Shown here piece after piece: positions 1-7,821 of a stretch of DNA of 64,000 nt (positions are counted from its first letter, which is position 1; the number at the start of each line of letters is the position of its first letter). Origin of the DNA: Candidatus Binatia bacterium (GTDB taxonomy: Bacteria > Vulcanimicrobiota > Vulcanimicrobiia > Vulcanimicrobiales > Vulcanimicrobiaceae); NCBI GenBank assembly GCA_035544215.1, contig DATKHY010000003.1, forward strand, positions 506,501 to 570,500, written 5' to 3'. The notes under the pieces are model-generated. The model was not told where the DNA came from. It saw only the letters and a program-made list of their open reading frames with translations, and did not search any database. Both the position numbers and the translations under genes were made by a program.

Positions 1-443
1 GCCGCGACGTACCACGCGACGAGCACGAGAAGGTCGACGAGGATCATACCGATGGTTTGGCTCCAGCGCCGCAGCGCCACCTCGTAGCACGCGCGAAAGG
101 CGATCGGCAGGTTGCGATAGAGGTGCGCGACTCCGACGGCTACGGCGTTCAGCGCAAACGGCCAGACCGAGTACGTGAAGAGCAGCATCGCCACCACCGC
201 AATCAAGATAGCCGGCGAGTTGAAGATCGTCGGGATCGGTTCGGTCGGCGTGCTGCCCGGATGCTGCAGCATGTGCCAGAATGCATCGAACTCAGGCTGC
301 TGCGCGAGATCCACGAAATACCCCATGACGGCGGTCGGGACGATGAGGACCGCGACGATCGCCGCGAACGGAACGAAGTTGCGGATATACAGCGTAATCG
401 CCCGGTCGAATATCTCGCCGAAGCCCAGGGGGCGAAGCTCCAT
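1..443 (-). CDS. Partial membrane protein, GPDPase-membrane-domain-like
   Basis: The reading frame is open from an ATG at 443 to the left edge, so the C-terminus is missing. The start MELRPLGFGEIFDRAI followed by a tyrosine and an arginine is the signature of the membrane domain found beside glycerophosphodiester phosphodiesterases and in many stand-alone bacterial membrane proteins. Two hydrophobic segments are visible near residues 24-44 and 78-105, and a third begins near the edge. The family role is poorly known; no enzyme domain is visible in the part present. It is divergent from the BtuF-like gene, with about 90 bases between them. Confidence 0.6.
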   Translation of the reverse strand, partial: MELRPLGFGEIFDRAITLYIRNFVPFAAIVAVLIVPTAVMGYFVDLAQQPEFDAFWHMLQHPGSTPTEPIPTIFNSPAILIAVVAMLLFTYSVWPFALNAVAVGVAHLYRNLPIAFRACYEVALRRWSQTIGMILVDLLVLVAWYVA

Positions 444-536
444 CGCTGGGCGCTTCTTGCCGGGCCGTTGGGAAACCCGCCGGTCGCGGCTTCCCGTTGA
501 AAGGACGGCACGGGTCCGCACGCGGAAGGCGCTTGC

Positions 537-1418
537 GTGCGCATCGTGAGCCTGTTGCCGAGTGCGACCGAGATTCTCTTTGCGATCGGCGCGGGCGAAG
601 ACGTCATCGGCGTCACGCACGAGTGCGATTATCCGCCGGAAGCATTACGGCTTCCGAAGGTGACCTCTTCCTCAGGACCCGATCTGGACGACCCCGGCGA
701 GATCGACCGTCACGTCCGCGCCGCGATGCACGCGGGATCGAGCCTCTACGCCCTCGACGGCGCGCTGTTGGAGCGCCTCGCGCCGGATCTGATCGTGACG
801 CAGGAGCTCTGTCCGGTGTGCGCCGTCTCCTACGAGATCGTCGCGCGCGCCGCCACGCGTCTGCGATCCGATCCGCGCATCATCTCGCTCGAGCCGTATT
901 CACTCGAGGACGTGTTGGCGAACATCGCCTTGCTCGGCGAGGTAACGGGCAAAGCGGACGAGGCGCGGCGACTGGTGCAAGAGCTACGACTGCGCATTGC
1001 AGCGTTGAAGCGCGAAGTTCCGTCACCCTTCGGGAGAATGCGCACTCTCGTGTTGGAGTGGACCGAACCGCCGATGAGTGCGGGGCATTGGATACCGGAG
1101 CTGGTCGAGCTCGCCGGCGGCACGCCGATCTTGGCGCATCCGGGCGCGAACTCGCAACGTCTCGAGTGGGACGCGATCGCTGCCGCCGATCCGCACGCCG
1201 TGATCGTGGCGCCGTGCGGGCTGGACCTCGACAAAACGAACCTCGTGATCGCGCGGCTGGACGGCGTCGAACAGTGGCGTTCGTTGACCGCGAGGCGTTC
1301 CGGGCGGGTGCTGGCCCTGGACGGCAACGCGTACCTCAGCCGCCCCGGTCCCCGCCTGGTGGAGGCCGCGGAAATCATCGCGCGATGGTATACTACCGTG
1401 GCGGAGTACGCTGGATGA
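537..1418 (+). CDS. Cobalamin-binding, BtuF-like substrate-binding protein
   Basis: Starts at GTG with GGAAGG seven bases upstream. The 293-residue protein opens with RIVSLLPSATEILFAIG, the usual beginning of class III substrate-binding proteins that bind vitamin B12 or Fe-siderophores, and continues through THECDYPPEAL and TQELCPVCAVSYE, typical of the cytosolic-looking BtuF relatives annotated as cobalamin-binding proteins. There is no signal peptide, unlike true periplasmic BtuF, and no BtuCD genes are nearby, so transport is not supported by context. Its last six codons form the 5' arm of the RNase P RNA P1 helix, and a -10 element for that RNA lies in its coding sequence. Confidence 0.75.
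   Translation: MRIVSLLPSATEILFAIGAGEDVIGVTHECDYPPEALRLPKVTSSSGPDLDDPGEIDRHVRAAMHAGSSLYALDGALLERLAPDLIVTQELCPVCAVSYEIVARAATRLRSDPRIISLEPYSLEDVLANIALLGEVTGKADEARRLVQELRLRIAALKREVPSPFGRMRTLVLEWTEPPMSAGHWIPELVELAGGTPILAHPGANSQRLEWDAIAAADPHAVIVAPCGLDLDKTNLVIARLDGVEQWRSLTARRSGRVLALDGNAYLSRPGPRLVEAAEIIARWYTTVAEYAG
1389..1394 (+). promoter_or_regulatory. Putative -10 element of rnpB
   Basis: TATACT ends seven bases before the first base of the RNase P RNA P1 helix, the right distance for a transcription start at about 1401. It lies inside the codons for the last residues of the BtuF-like protein. No convincing -35 element is visible at the usual spacing. Confidence 0.55.
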
Positions 1419-1748
1419 CCGCGCTCCCCAACCGGGGTGAGGAAAGTCCGGGCTTCATATGGGCAGGGTGCAGGATAACGTCCTGTCGAGGCAACTCGAA
1501 GGAAAGTGCCACAGAAACATACCGCCGGATGCTTGCGTCCGGCAAGGGTGAAATCGTGAGGTAAGGGCTCACGGAGCACCGCGGTGACGCGGGCTCGGGT
1601 AAACCCCACCCGAAGCAAGATCGCTCGATACAATGGACGGCCCGTCCAACGAGTTACGTCGCATTGAGGCGCTCGGCAACGCGCGCCCCAGAGAGATGGT
1701 CATCACCCACTCGTGGGTACAGAATCCGGCTTACAGGCGTACTCCGCT
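1401..1748 (+). ncRNA. rnpB: RNase P RNA, bacterial type A
   Basis: This is the catalytic RNA that trims the 5' leader of pre-tRNAs. The 5' part carries the conserved GAGGAAAGTCCGGGCT block and later ACAGAA; the 3' part carries AGAGAGATGGTCATC and the block TACAGAATCCGGCTTACAGG. An 11-base perfect P1 helix closes it: 1401-1411 pairs with 1737-1747. The 5' arm of P1 overlaps the last codons and stop of the upstream CDS. The protein partner rnpA is not in the window. Confidence 0.95.
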
Positions 1749-1751
1749 TCT

Positions 1752-1799
1752 CCCCAAAATGCCGCGCATTTCGGGGCCCCATTCCGTTCGTGGGCCCCC
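1752..1799 (+). terminator. Hairpin pair after rnpB
   Basis: The first hairpin has an 11-base stem (CCCCAAAATGC with GCATTTCGGGG, one mismatch) and a three-base loop. It shares its last bases with a second GC-rich hairpin (GGGGCCCCA with TGGGCCCCC). No T-run follows, so this may be a terminator of the GC-rich type or a 3'-end processing or stability structure for the RNA. Confidence 0.45.
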
Positions 1800-1850
1800 A
1801 TTGTGAAACCGGGCGGGCGACGCGGGCGTTATAGCGAAAGAGATTTAGCG

Positions 1851-2234
1851 ATGAGCCAACAGTATTTTACCCCCGAGATGACGGTGGACGAGGCGTTCAG
1901 GATACATGCCGGCGCCCGCCGCGTGTTCGCGCGCTTTCACCTTGGAGGGTGCTCGAACTGCGCGATCAGCGAAACACACACGATCGGCGCCATCAGCGTG
2001 GATTACGGCATTCCGCTGCCGATGCTGCTCGACAGCCTAAACGCGCTCTTCGATCAGAATCCGCTCGCCATCGGCGCGCACGTGCGCATTCCCGACGAGA
2101 TTCGCGCGAAGATCCCGCAGCTCGCCAACGTGCCCGACGTTGGAGAGATCACGGGCGTAGAGAGCGGCGCGTACACCGCCGATTTCGGCGAGGTTCGCCT
2201 GCAGGGGCTGGCCGAGGACTTTATCGCGGTCTAG
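1851..2234 (+). CDS. DUF1858-domain protein
   Basis: A 127-residue protein; the ATG at 1851 (MSQQYFTPEMTVDEAF) is the natural start because DUF1858 domains begin with a similar I/FTPDMTV stretch. The domain covers about residues 5-65 and keeps the paired cysteines in GGCSNCAIS. DUF1858 occurs alone or attached to hybrid-cluster and iron-sulfur repair (ScdA/RIC-like) proteins, so a redox or Fe-S role is plausible but unproven. The second half (to FIAV) is not recognised. Its stop codon overlaps that of the convergent DUF2203 gene: the four bases CTAG give TAG on both strands. Confidence 0.7.
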   Translation: MSQQYFTPEMTVDEAFRIHAGARRVFARFHLGGCSNCAISETHTIGAISVDYGIPLPMLLDSLNALFDQNPLAIGAHVRIPDEIRAKIPQLANVPDVGEITGVESGAYTADFGEVRLQGLAEDFIAV

Positions 2235-2626
2235 AGCTCTTTGCGGTATGCGAAGCCCTCTTCGACGCCGTGCCAGTACTCGACGCGCCGCTCTCCGAGC
2301 TTCCAGCATAGGTAGACCGGCTCGTCGTCGAGCGTCGCCGGAAAATCGATGAGGCCCAGGTCGATGTCCTTGACGACGCATCCAAACGATTCGATCCGAT
2401 AGATCAGCCGCGCTATTTCGTGTTTGAGCTCGGCGAAACGCGGCGCGGGCAGGGGCGAGCGCACGCCGGCGAGCCGCGGTCGCGGCGCAGGCGCGGCGTG
2501 ATGCAGCGCCGGATCGGATTCCAGGAGTTTGATGGCCAGCTCGCGCCGGCGGCTCAGCAGCTCCTCGACGAGCGGTTCGAGCTTCGGAATGAGGGCGTTG
2601 GCGCGTTCGGGCGAAAAGAGCTTCAT
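2231..2626 (-). CDS. DUF2203 family protein
   Basis: A 131-residue protein starting MKLFSPERANALIPKLEPL, the standard opening of DUF2203 (small, soluble, helical; function unknown). The ending carries the conserved DLGLIDFPA and EPVYLCWKLGE stretches, then a tryptophan-histidine pair and GFAYR. The start is adjacent to the rapZ start on the other strand (CATATG), so both ribosome binding sites and any promoters lie inside the neighbour's coding sequence. A possible AGGGA ribosome site lies in what is rapZ codons 3-4 on the opposite strand. Confidence 0.8.
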   Translation of the reverse strand: MKLFSPERANALIPKLEPLVEELLSRRRELAIKLLESDPALHHAAPAPRPRLAGVRSPLPAPRFAELKHEIARLIYRIESFGCVVKDIDLGLIDFPATLDDEPVYLCWKLGERRVEYWHGVEEGFAYRKEL

Positions 2627-3487
2627 ATGGGTTCCCTGCGCATCGTCTTCGTGACGGGACTCTCCGGTGCGGGTCTGAGTCAGGCGATCAAGTCGTTTGA
2701 GGATTTGGGCTTCTACTGCATCGAACACCTGCCTCCCGCCGTGCTCGACGCGGCGGTAGCCGCCCTCGAAAACTCGGCGACGCGCGACGTCGCCATCGCG
2801 CTTGACATGCGGAGCGACGCGAGCCTCGGCGACGCGCGCATCGCTATCGATCGAATCATACGTAGCCACAGTGCGAAGGTGCTTTTCCTGGATGCCTCCG
2901 ACGAGCTGCTCGTGCGGCGCTTCAGCGAGACCAGGCGGCGTCACCCTTTCGCGCAGACGGGCTCGGTCCGCGAGGCGATCGAGGCCGACCGGCGCGTACT
3001 CGCTCCCTTGCGCGAGCGTGCCGACGTCGTCATCGATACGACCAGCCTGACCCACGGGGCGCTTAAGGATCGGATCGCCGGGGCGTTCCTCAGCGCCGGG
3101 CCGGTTCGGCTCGGCGTCACGTTCGTTTCGTTCGGCTTCAAGTTCGGGCTGCCGACCGACCTGGATCTGCTCTTCGACGTGCGGTTTCTGCGCAACCCGA
3201 ATTACGAGGAACCGCTCGCCGAACAGACGGGGGAGGATGCTGCGGTCGGCGCATTTATCGAAGATGACCCCTCGCTCGACCCTTTCCTCGCGAAGGTCGG
3301 CGACCTGCTCGACTTCCTTCTGCCGCGTTACTTGGCCGAAGGCAAGACGCAGCTCACCATCGGCATCGGGTGCACCGGCGGCCGCCACCGCTCCGTGTAC
3401 GTCGCGCGCCGGCTGATGCGCCGTTTCGAAGGCGATCTGCGGTTAGACCTAACCCTCGAGGCGCGGGATATGGCCAGGGTGGCCTGA
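2627..3487 (+). CDS. rapZ: RNase adapter / nucleotide-binding protein RapZ (YvcJ family) with altered P-loop
   Basis: A 286-residue member of the RapZ/YvcJ family, which in E. coli binds GlcNAc6P and directs RNase E to GlmZ sRNA. Family blocks are present: SFEDLGFYCIEHLPP, VLFLDASDE followed by the LVRRF and HPF region, SFGFKFGLP, DVRFLRNPNYE, and the C-terminal IGCTGGRHRSVY. The N-terminal Walker A is unusual: residues 11-18 read GLSGAGLS, with leucine where the family has the invariant lysine of GxxGxGKS. The gene runs into yvcK with a TGATG overlap. ATP/GTP binding may be lost while the C-terminal ligand domain is retained. Confidence 0.9.
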   Translation: MGSLRIVFVTGLSGAGLSQAIKSFEDLGFYCIEHLPPAVLDAAVAALENSATRDVAIALDMRSDASLGDARIAIDRIIRSHSAKVLFLDASDELLVRRFSETRRRHPFAQTGSVREAIEADRRVLAPLRERADVVIDTTSLTHGALKDRIAGAFLSAGPVRLGVTFVSFGFKFGLPTDLDLLFDVRFLRNPNYEEPLAEQTGEDAAVGAFIEDDPSLDPFLAKVGDLLDFLLPRYLAEGKTQLTIGIGCTGGRHRSVYVARRLMRRFEGDLRLDLTLEARDMARVA

Positions 3488-4827
3488 TGCCGCAGCGATT
3501 CACGCGGTCGCTGCATTGGCTCTTGCCGGGGCTCGGCGTCAAGCGCTGGCTTTTGCTCGCCGCATTCGGCGTGGTGCTGCTGGTCGATGCCGTGACGCGG
3601 TGGTTCATCGCTCAGGGCACCGGCGTCGGAGTCAACGAAATTCTCGACGACATCGTCGACGATTATTTTCCGCCGGCGTACCTCACCTGGGTTCTCGGGA
3701 TCGCCGGACTCATAGCGCTCGCGGCCGGAACGTGGATGTTGCTGCGTTCGGTCGTCCGCGTCGCGCGCGACCGCACCCCCAAGGGAGTCCGCGACGCGCT
3801 CGTCGGGCGACGCTTGCAGCAGGGCTATAAGATCGTCGCGATCGGCGGCGGCACCGGTCTCTCGACGCTGTTGCGCGGGCTCAAGCGCCGCACGAGTAAT
3901 CTCACGGCGATCGTCACCGTCAGCGACGATGGCGGGTCGTCGGGTCGCCTCCAGAAGGAGCTTGGCGTGTTGCCGCCCGGCGACATCCGCAACTGTCTCG
4001 TGGCGCTAGCCGATGACGAGGCGCTGGTGACGGACCTCTTCCGTTACCGCTTTACCGAGGGCGAGGGGCTGAGTGGTCATTCCTTCGGCAACCTGTTCTT
4101 GGCCGCACTGACCGGCGTGACCGGGAACTTCGATCACGCGATCAAGGAGTCGAGCCGCGTGCTCAACGTCGTCGGGCGCGTATTACCCGCCACGCTCGGC
4201 GTCGTGCGGCTCTGCGCGGAACTCGACGACGGCACGATCGTCGAGGGCGAATCCAACATATCGAACGCGAAACGGCCGATCAAGCGGGTCTTCTTCGATT
4301 CACCAGCGGCGGCGCCGCTCGACGAGGTCATCACCGCGATCCGCGATGCCGACGCGATCGTGCTCGGGCCCGGTTCGCTCTTCACATCGGTCGCGCCGAA
4401 CTTCCTGGTCACCCGCATCGCCCGCGAAGTCGCCGACGCTCACGCTGTCAAGATGTACGTCTGCAACGTTATGACGCAACCGGGCGAGACCGATGGCATG
4501 ACGGCCGCGGATCACGTCGAGGCGCTGCTAGCCAACGCCGGCGAGCGCGTCTGCGACTACGTCATCGTCAACGACCAGCCCCCGTCGCGGCTGCTCGCCG
4601 CGTACGCGCAGGAAGGGCAGGATCCCGTCGAACCGGACGTTGACCGTATCGCGGCGCTCGGCCTCGAGGCCGTGCGCGCGGCGGTTATCGGGGAAACGGA
4701 AACCGTGCGCCACGATCCCCACAAGCTCGCAACGGTCGTACTCGGGATCGTCGATCGTACCGTAGCCGATCGGGCCACGCTGGTAAAGCCCGCTAGCGCG
4801 TATCGGCGCTCGACGGCGTTCGGTTAG
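3487..4827 (+). CDS. yvcK: YvcK/CofD-family gluconeogenesis factor with membrane anchor
   Basis: A 446-residue protein; ATG overlaps the rapZ stop (TGATG). The family core starts near residue 116 with IVAIGGGTGLSTLLRGLK and continues with TVSDDGGSSGRLQ, PPGDIRNCLVAL, LSGHSFGNLFL and VLGPGSLFTSV. B. subtilis YvcK binds UDP-GlcNAc and supports cell shape on gluconeogenic carbon. Here about 115 extra N-terminal residues carry two hydrophobic helices (about 20-38 and 66-86), so the protein is probably tethered to the inner membrane. The whiA gene that usually follows in Gram-positives is absent. Confidence 0.9.
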   Translation: MPQRFTRSLHWLLPGLGVKRWLLLAAFGVVLLVDAVTRWFIAQGTGVGVNEILDDIVDDYFPPAYLTWVLGIAGLIALAAGTWMLLRSVVRVARDRTPKGVRDALVGRRLQQGYKIVAIGGGTGLSTLLRGLKRRTSNLTAIVTVSDDGGSSGRLQKELGVLPPGDIRNCLVALADDEALVTDLFRYRFTEGEGLSGHSFGNLFLAALTGVTGNFDHAIKESSRVLNVVGRVLPATLGVVRLCAELDDGTIVEGESNISNAKRPIKRVFFDSPAAAPLDEVITAIRDADAIVLGPGSLFTSVAPNFLVTRIAREVADAHAVKMYVCNVMTQPGETDGMTAADHVEALLANAGERVCDYVIVNDQPPSRLLAAYAQEGQDPVEPDVDRIAALGLEAVRAAVIGETETVRHDPHKLATVVLGIVDRTVADRATLVKPASAYRRSTAFG

Positions 4828-4833
4828 ATTACT

Positions 4834-4851
4834 CTTCGACTTCGCTCAGGG
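4834..4851. repeat. Partial REP-like element
   Basis: CTTCGACTTCGCTCAGGG lies in the short convergent gap between yvcK and the lipoprotein gene. It matches the core of the longer repeats near 58.85-58.98 kb (CTTCGACACGCGCG...CTCAGGATGA), without the central hairpin. Confidence 0.4.
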
Positions 4852-4855
4852 CAGG

Positions 4856-5203
4856 CTAGTGAGGCTGTGCCGCTAGCGTAAGGTTCAGCGCGAACGGCTT
4901 GCCCGGCTCGATGTTCGCGCTTGCCGCGAGCGTCTGATAGCCCTTGGCCGCAACAGAGTAGTCGGCGAGGCCGCTCGGCACCTTATCGATCGAGAACTTG
5001 CCGGCTGCGTCGGTCGTGGCAGTGAGGACCGTGTCGATGGTGATCACGGCACCCGCAATCGGAGCGTTGGTCGCGCCGTCTACGATAATACCCGACACCG
5101 GCGCGTATCCCGCAGCGGGCGGAAGCTGATCGTTGTTGCACGCGGTCGTCGCGAATAGCAGCAATACGGTCGCGATGACGAGTCGCCCGGCGAGCGTTTT
5201 CAT
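4856..5203 (-). CDS. Lipoprotein with carboxypeptidase-regulatory-like domain
   Basis: A 115-residue protein starting MKTLAGRLVIATVLLLFATTAC, a lipoprotein signal peptide with lipobox ATTAC at residues 18-22. The rest (VSGIIVDGATNAPIAGAVI followed by the TTDAAGKFSIDKVPSG region) is one Ig-like beta-sandwich of the carboxypeptidase regulatory (CarboxypepD_reg-like) type, found in many surface proteins with no enzymatic role. Divergent from the CBS gene, so the two may share a promoter region of about 40 bases. Confidence 0.8.
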   Translation of the reverse strand: MKTLAGRLVIATVLLLFATTACNNDQLPPAAGYAPVSGIIVDGATNAPIAGAVITIDTVLTATTDAAGKFSIDKVPSGLADYSVAAKGYQTLAASANIEPGKPFALNLTLAAQPH

Positions 5204-5240
5204 AGGTGAAGTTCTTCGCCGCGCGGAAGGCGCCGCTCCT

Positions 5241-6644
5241 ATGGCGAGCACCGTCCCGTCGGCCCGTACGGCCGGCCTATCGTACTGCGCGAACGCGCTA
5301 GAGGCCATCGGCCACACCCCGCTTGTCAAGCTGAACAAGGTCGTCGACGGCGCGCCATGCCTCGTGCTCGCCAAGGTGGAGTACGTCAACCCGGGCGGCA
5401 GCGTAAAGGATCGCCCGGCCGTTGCGATGCTCGACGCGGCGGAACGGCAGGGCCTGCTGAAGCGCGGCGGCACGATCGTCGAGCCGACCAGCGGCAACAC
5501 CGGGACGGGGCTGGCAATGGCGGCGGCGATCCGCGGATATCGCTGCATCCTGGTCATGCCGGACAAGATGTCGCGTGAAAAGATCGACCTGCTGCGCGCG
5601 TACGGCGCCGAGGTCGTGATCACGCCTACGAACGTGCCGGCCGATTCCCCGGAGTCGTATTACGGGGTCGCCAACCGCCTCGCTTCCGAGATACCGGGCG
5701 CTTTTCAGCCGAACCAGTTTCACAACCACTTCAATCCCGAGGCGCACTACCACACGACCGGGCCGGAGATTTGGGAACAAACCGACGGCGCGGTGACGCA
5801 CTTCGTCGCGGGAATCGGCACCGGAGGAACGATCTCCGGAACGGCGCGCTTCCTAAAGGAGAAAAATCCCGCGGTTCACGTCATCGGCGCCGACCCCGAG
5901 GGATCGATCTACTCCGGCGACATTCCGCGTTCGTACGCCGTCGAGGGCATCGGCATGAGCTATCTCCCCGAGACGGTGGATCTGCGAGTGATCGACGAGA
6001 TCGTGCGCGTCTCGGATCGCGATTCGTTTCTGACGGCGCGGCGGATCGCGCGCGAGGAGGGCCTGCTGGTCGGCGGCTCGTCGGGAACGGCCGCGGTCGC
6101 GGCGGTCAAACTGGCCAAGACGCTTCCGGCCGACGCGATCGTCGTCGTCATCTTCCCGGACTCGGGGCGCGGCTACATGTCGAAGATCTTCAACGACGAC
6201 TGGATGATCGCCAACGGCTTCATCGCCGACGCCAAGCGTCGCGCGACGCTCGGCGACGTGCTGCGCAGCAAGACGCCGGTGCCGCCACTAATCACCGTGC
6301 AGCAGGACGACACCGTGAAGACCGCGCTTGACCTGCTGCGCAAATACGAGATTTCGCAGCTGCCCGTCATGCACGGGCACGAGCTGGTCGGCAGCGTGAA
6401 TGACGTGGGCGTGATGCAGAGCGTCTTCGATCACGCCGACATCCTCCATCAGCCGGTCAGCGAGGTGATGGGGCGCCCGTTTCCGGCCCTGGAGCAGTCC
6501 GAGGAGATCGAGCTGGCATACAAGCTGCTGACGCTCGCCAATCCGGCCATCGTCGTCACCGACGACGAGGAACCCATCGGGGTGCTGACGCGCCAAGACA
6601 TCATCACGTTCCTCTCGACCAGCTCCGAAGTCGTGCACAAGTAA
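5241..6644 (+). CDS. Cystathionine beta-synthase (PLP domain plus CBS domain pair)
   Basis: The ATG at 5241 gives 467 residues; GGAAGG lies ten bases upstream. The PLP fold-type II domain (about 15-330) has the Schiff-base lysine K56 in NPGGSVKDRP, the substrate loop EPTSGNTGTG and the phosphate-binding GIGTGGTISG. Residues about 340-460 form two CBS motifs (VQQDDTVKTALDLL... and VMGRPFPALEQSEE...). This architecture makes cystathionine from serine or O-acetylserine and homocysteine. Four bases downstream lies a cystathionine gamma-lyase-like gene, so together they would form a reverse transsulfuration operon. A plain cysteine synthase is the alternative, but the CBS pair favours CBS. Confidence 0.88.
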   Translation: MASTVPSARTAGLSYCANALEAIGHTPLVKLNKVVDGAPCLVLAKVEYVNPGGSVKDRPAVAMLDAAERQGLLKRGGTIVEPTSGNTGTGLAMAAAIRGYRCILVMPDKMSREKIDLLRAYGAEVVITPTNVPADSPESYYGVANRLASEIPGAFQPNQFHNHFNPEAHYHTTGPEIWEQTDGAVTHFVAGIGTGGTISGTARFLKEKNPAVHVIGADPEGSIYSGDIPRSYAVEGIGMSYLPETVDLRVIDEIVRVSDRDSFLTARRIAREEGLLVGGSSGTAAVAAVKLAKTLPADAIVVVIFPDSGRGYMSKIFNDDWMIANGFIADAKRRATLGDVLRSKTPVPPLITVQQDDTVKTALDLLRKYEISQLPVMHGHELVGSVNDVGVMQSVFDHADILHQPVSEVMGRPFPALEQSEEIELAYKLLTLANPAIVVTDDEEPIGVLTRQDIITFLSTSSEVVHK

Positions 6645-6648
6645 CCGC

Positions 6649-7821
6649 ATGAAATTTTCGACAAGGGCAATACATGTCGGGCAGGATCCGGATCCGACGA
6701 CCGGCGCAACGATTGTCCCGATCTATCAGACTTCCACCTACACGCAGATGCGGGTCGGCGAGCACAAGGGCTTCGACTACAGCCGGACGATCAATCCGAC
6801 ACGCCTGGCCTTGGAGCGGCAGCTTGCGTCGCTCGAGAGCGCGCGCTTCGCCAGCGCGTTTGCGAGCGGCATGGCTGCAACCTCGGCCGTGCTGGGGCTG
6901 CTCTCCGCCGGCGATCACGCCGTCGTGAGCGACGACCTGTACGGCGGCACGTATCGGCTCTTCTCGCGCGTGCTGGAACGCTACGGGATCACGTTCACGT
7001 ACGTCGACATGAGCGACCTGGCCGCCGTGCGCAACGCGGTCTCGCCCGCGACGAAGTTGTTCTGGGTCGAGACGCCCACGAATCCGCTGTTGCGCGTCGT
7101 GGACATCGCAGCGATCGCGTCGCTGCGGCGCGGCGAGCAAGTGGTCGTGGTGGACAACACGTTCGCGACGCCGTATTTCCAGCAGCCGCTGACGCTGGGC
7201 GCGCAGATCGTCGTCCACTCCACGACCAAGTACATCGGCGGACACAGCGACGTCGTCGGCGGCGCTGCCGTCACGGACGATCCCGAGCTGCACGAACGGA
7301 TCAAGTTCCAGCAGAATGCGGTGGGCGGAGTCCCCGGCCCCATCGATGCATGGTTGACGATGCGCGGTGCGAAGACGCTCGCGTTGCGAATGCGCGAGCA
7401 CGCGCGCAACGCCCAAGCGGTCGCGGAGTTCCTCGAATCGCGTGACGACGTGGCGCGAGTGTATTATCCCGGACTGCCGTCGCATCCACAGCACGAACTC
7501 GCGCGGCGCCAGATGAGTGGCTTCGGCGGGATGGTCTCGTGCGCGTTCGACGACGCCGAGCGCGCCAAGGCGTTCGCGGGACGGCTAAAGCTCTTCAGCC
7601 TGGCAGAGAGCCTCGGCGGCGTGGAATCACTGATCTGTCATCCCGGCCGCATGACGCACGGCTCGATTCCGGCGGCCGATCGCGAGCGGCGCGGCATCGG
7701 TGACGGGCTCTTGCGCCTCTCGGTCGGAATCGAGGACCTCTCAGACTTGATCGAGGATCTGCGCGCGGCGCTCGACGCTACGGCTGATTCACGGGGTACG
7801 CGACCGCCGTTACTTGCTTGA
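6649..7821 (+). CDS. Cystathionine gamma-lyase / gamma-synthase family enzyme
   Basis: A 390-residue Cys/Met-metabolism PLP enzyme. It starts KFSTRAIHVGQDPDPTTGA; the PLP lysine is K194 in VHSTTKYIGGHSD, preceded by VVVDNTFATPY; the C-terminal SLGGVESLICHPG and ADRERRGIGDGLLRLSVGIE are typical. Gamma-lyase and gamma-synthase cannot be separated from sequence alone; the position directly after the CBS gene argues for gamma-lyase acting on cystathionine to give cysteine. The 3' end overlaps the convergent secreted-protein gene by 44 bases. Confidence 0.88.
   Translation: MKFSTRAIHVGQDPDPTTGATIVPIYQTSTYTQMRVGEHKGFDYSRTINPTRLALERQLASLESARFASAFASGMAATSAVLGLLSAGDHAVVSDDLYGGTYRLFSRVLERYGITFTYVDMSDLAAVRNAVSPATKLFWVETPTNPLLRVVDIAAIASLRRGEQVVVVDNTFATPYFQQPLTLGAQIVVHSTTKYIGGHSDVVGGAAVTDDPELHERIKFQQNAVGGVPGPIDAWLTMRGAKTLALRMREHARNAQAVAEFLESRDDVARVYYPGLPSHPQHELARRQMSGFGGMVSCAFDDAERAKAFAGRLKLFSLAESLGGVESLICHPGRMTHGSIPAADRERRGIGDGLLRLSVGIEDLSDLIEDLRAALDATADSRGTRPPLLA

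Noticed and set aside
444-536. Cobalamin riboswitch before the BtuF-like gene
   Set aside because: Only about 93 bases are available, and neither a B12-box-like element nor the extended helices could be found.
2627-3388. Long antisense open frames opposite rapZ, the GH35 part and pyrG
   Set aside because: They follow the codon bias of the true strand in high-GC DNA, show Arg/Ala-rich composition and no family motif.
3370-3486. Longer YvcK start inside rapZ
   Set aside because: It would overlap rapZ by over 100 bases, while the ATG at the TGATG junction gives a normal coupled start.
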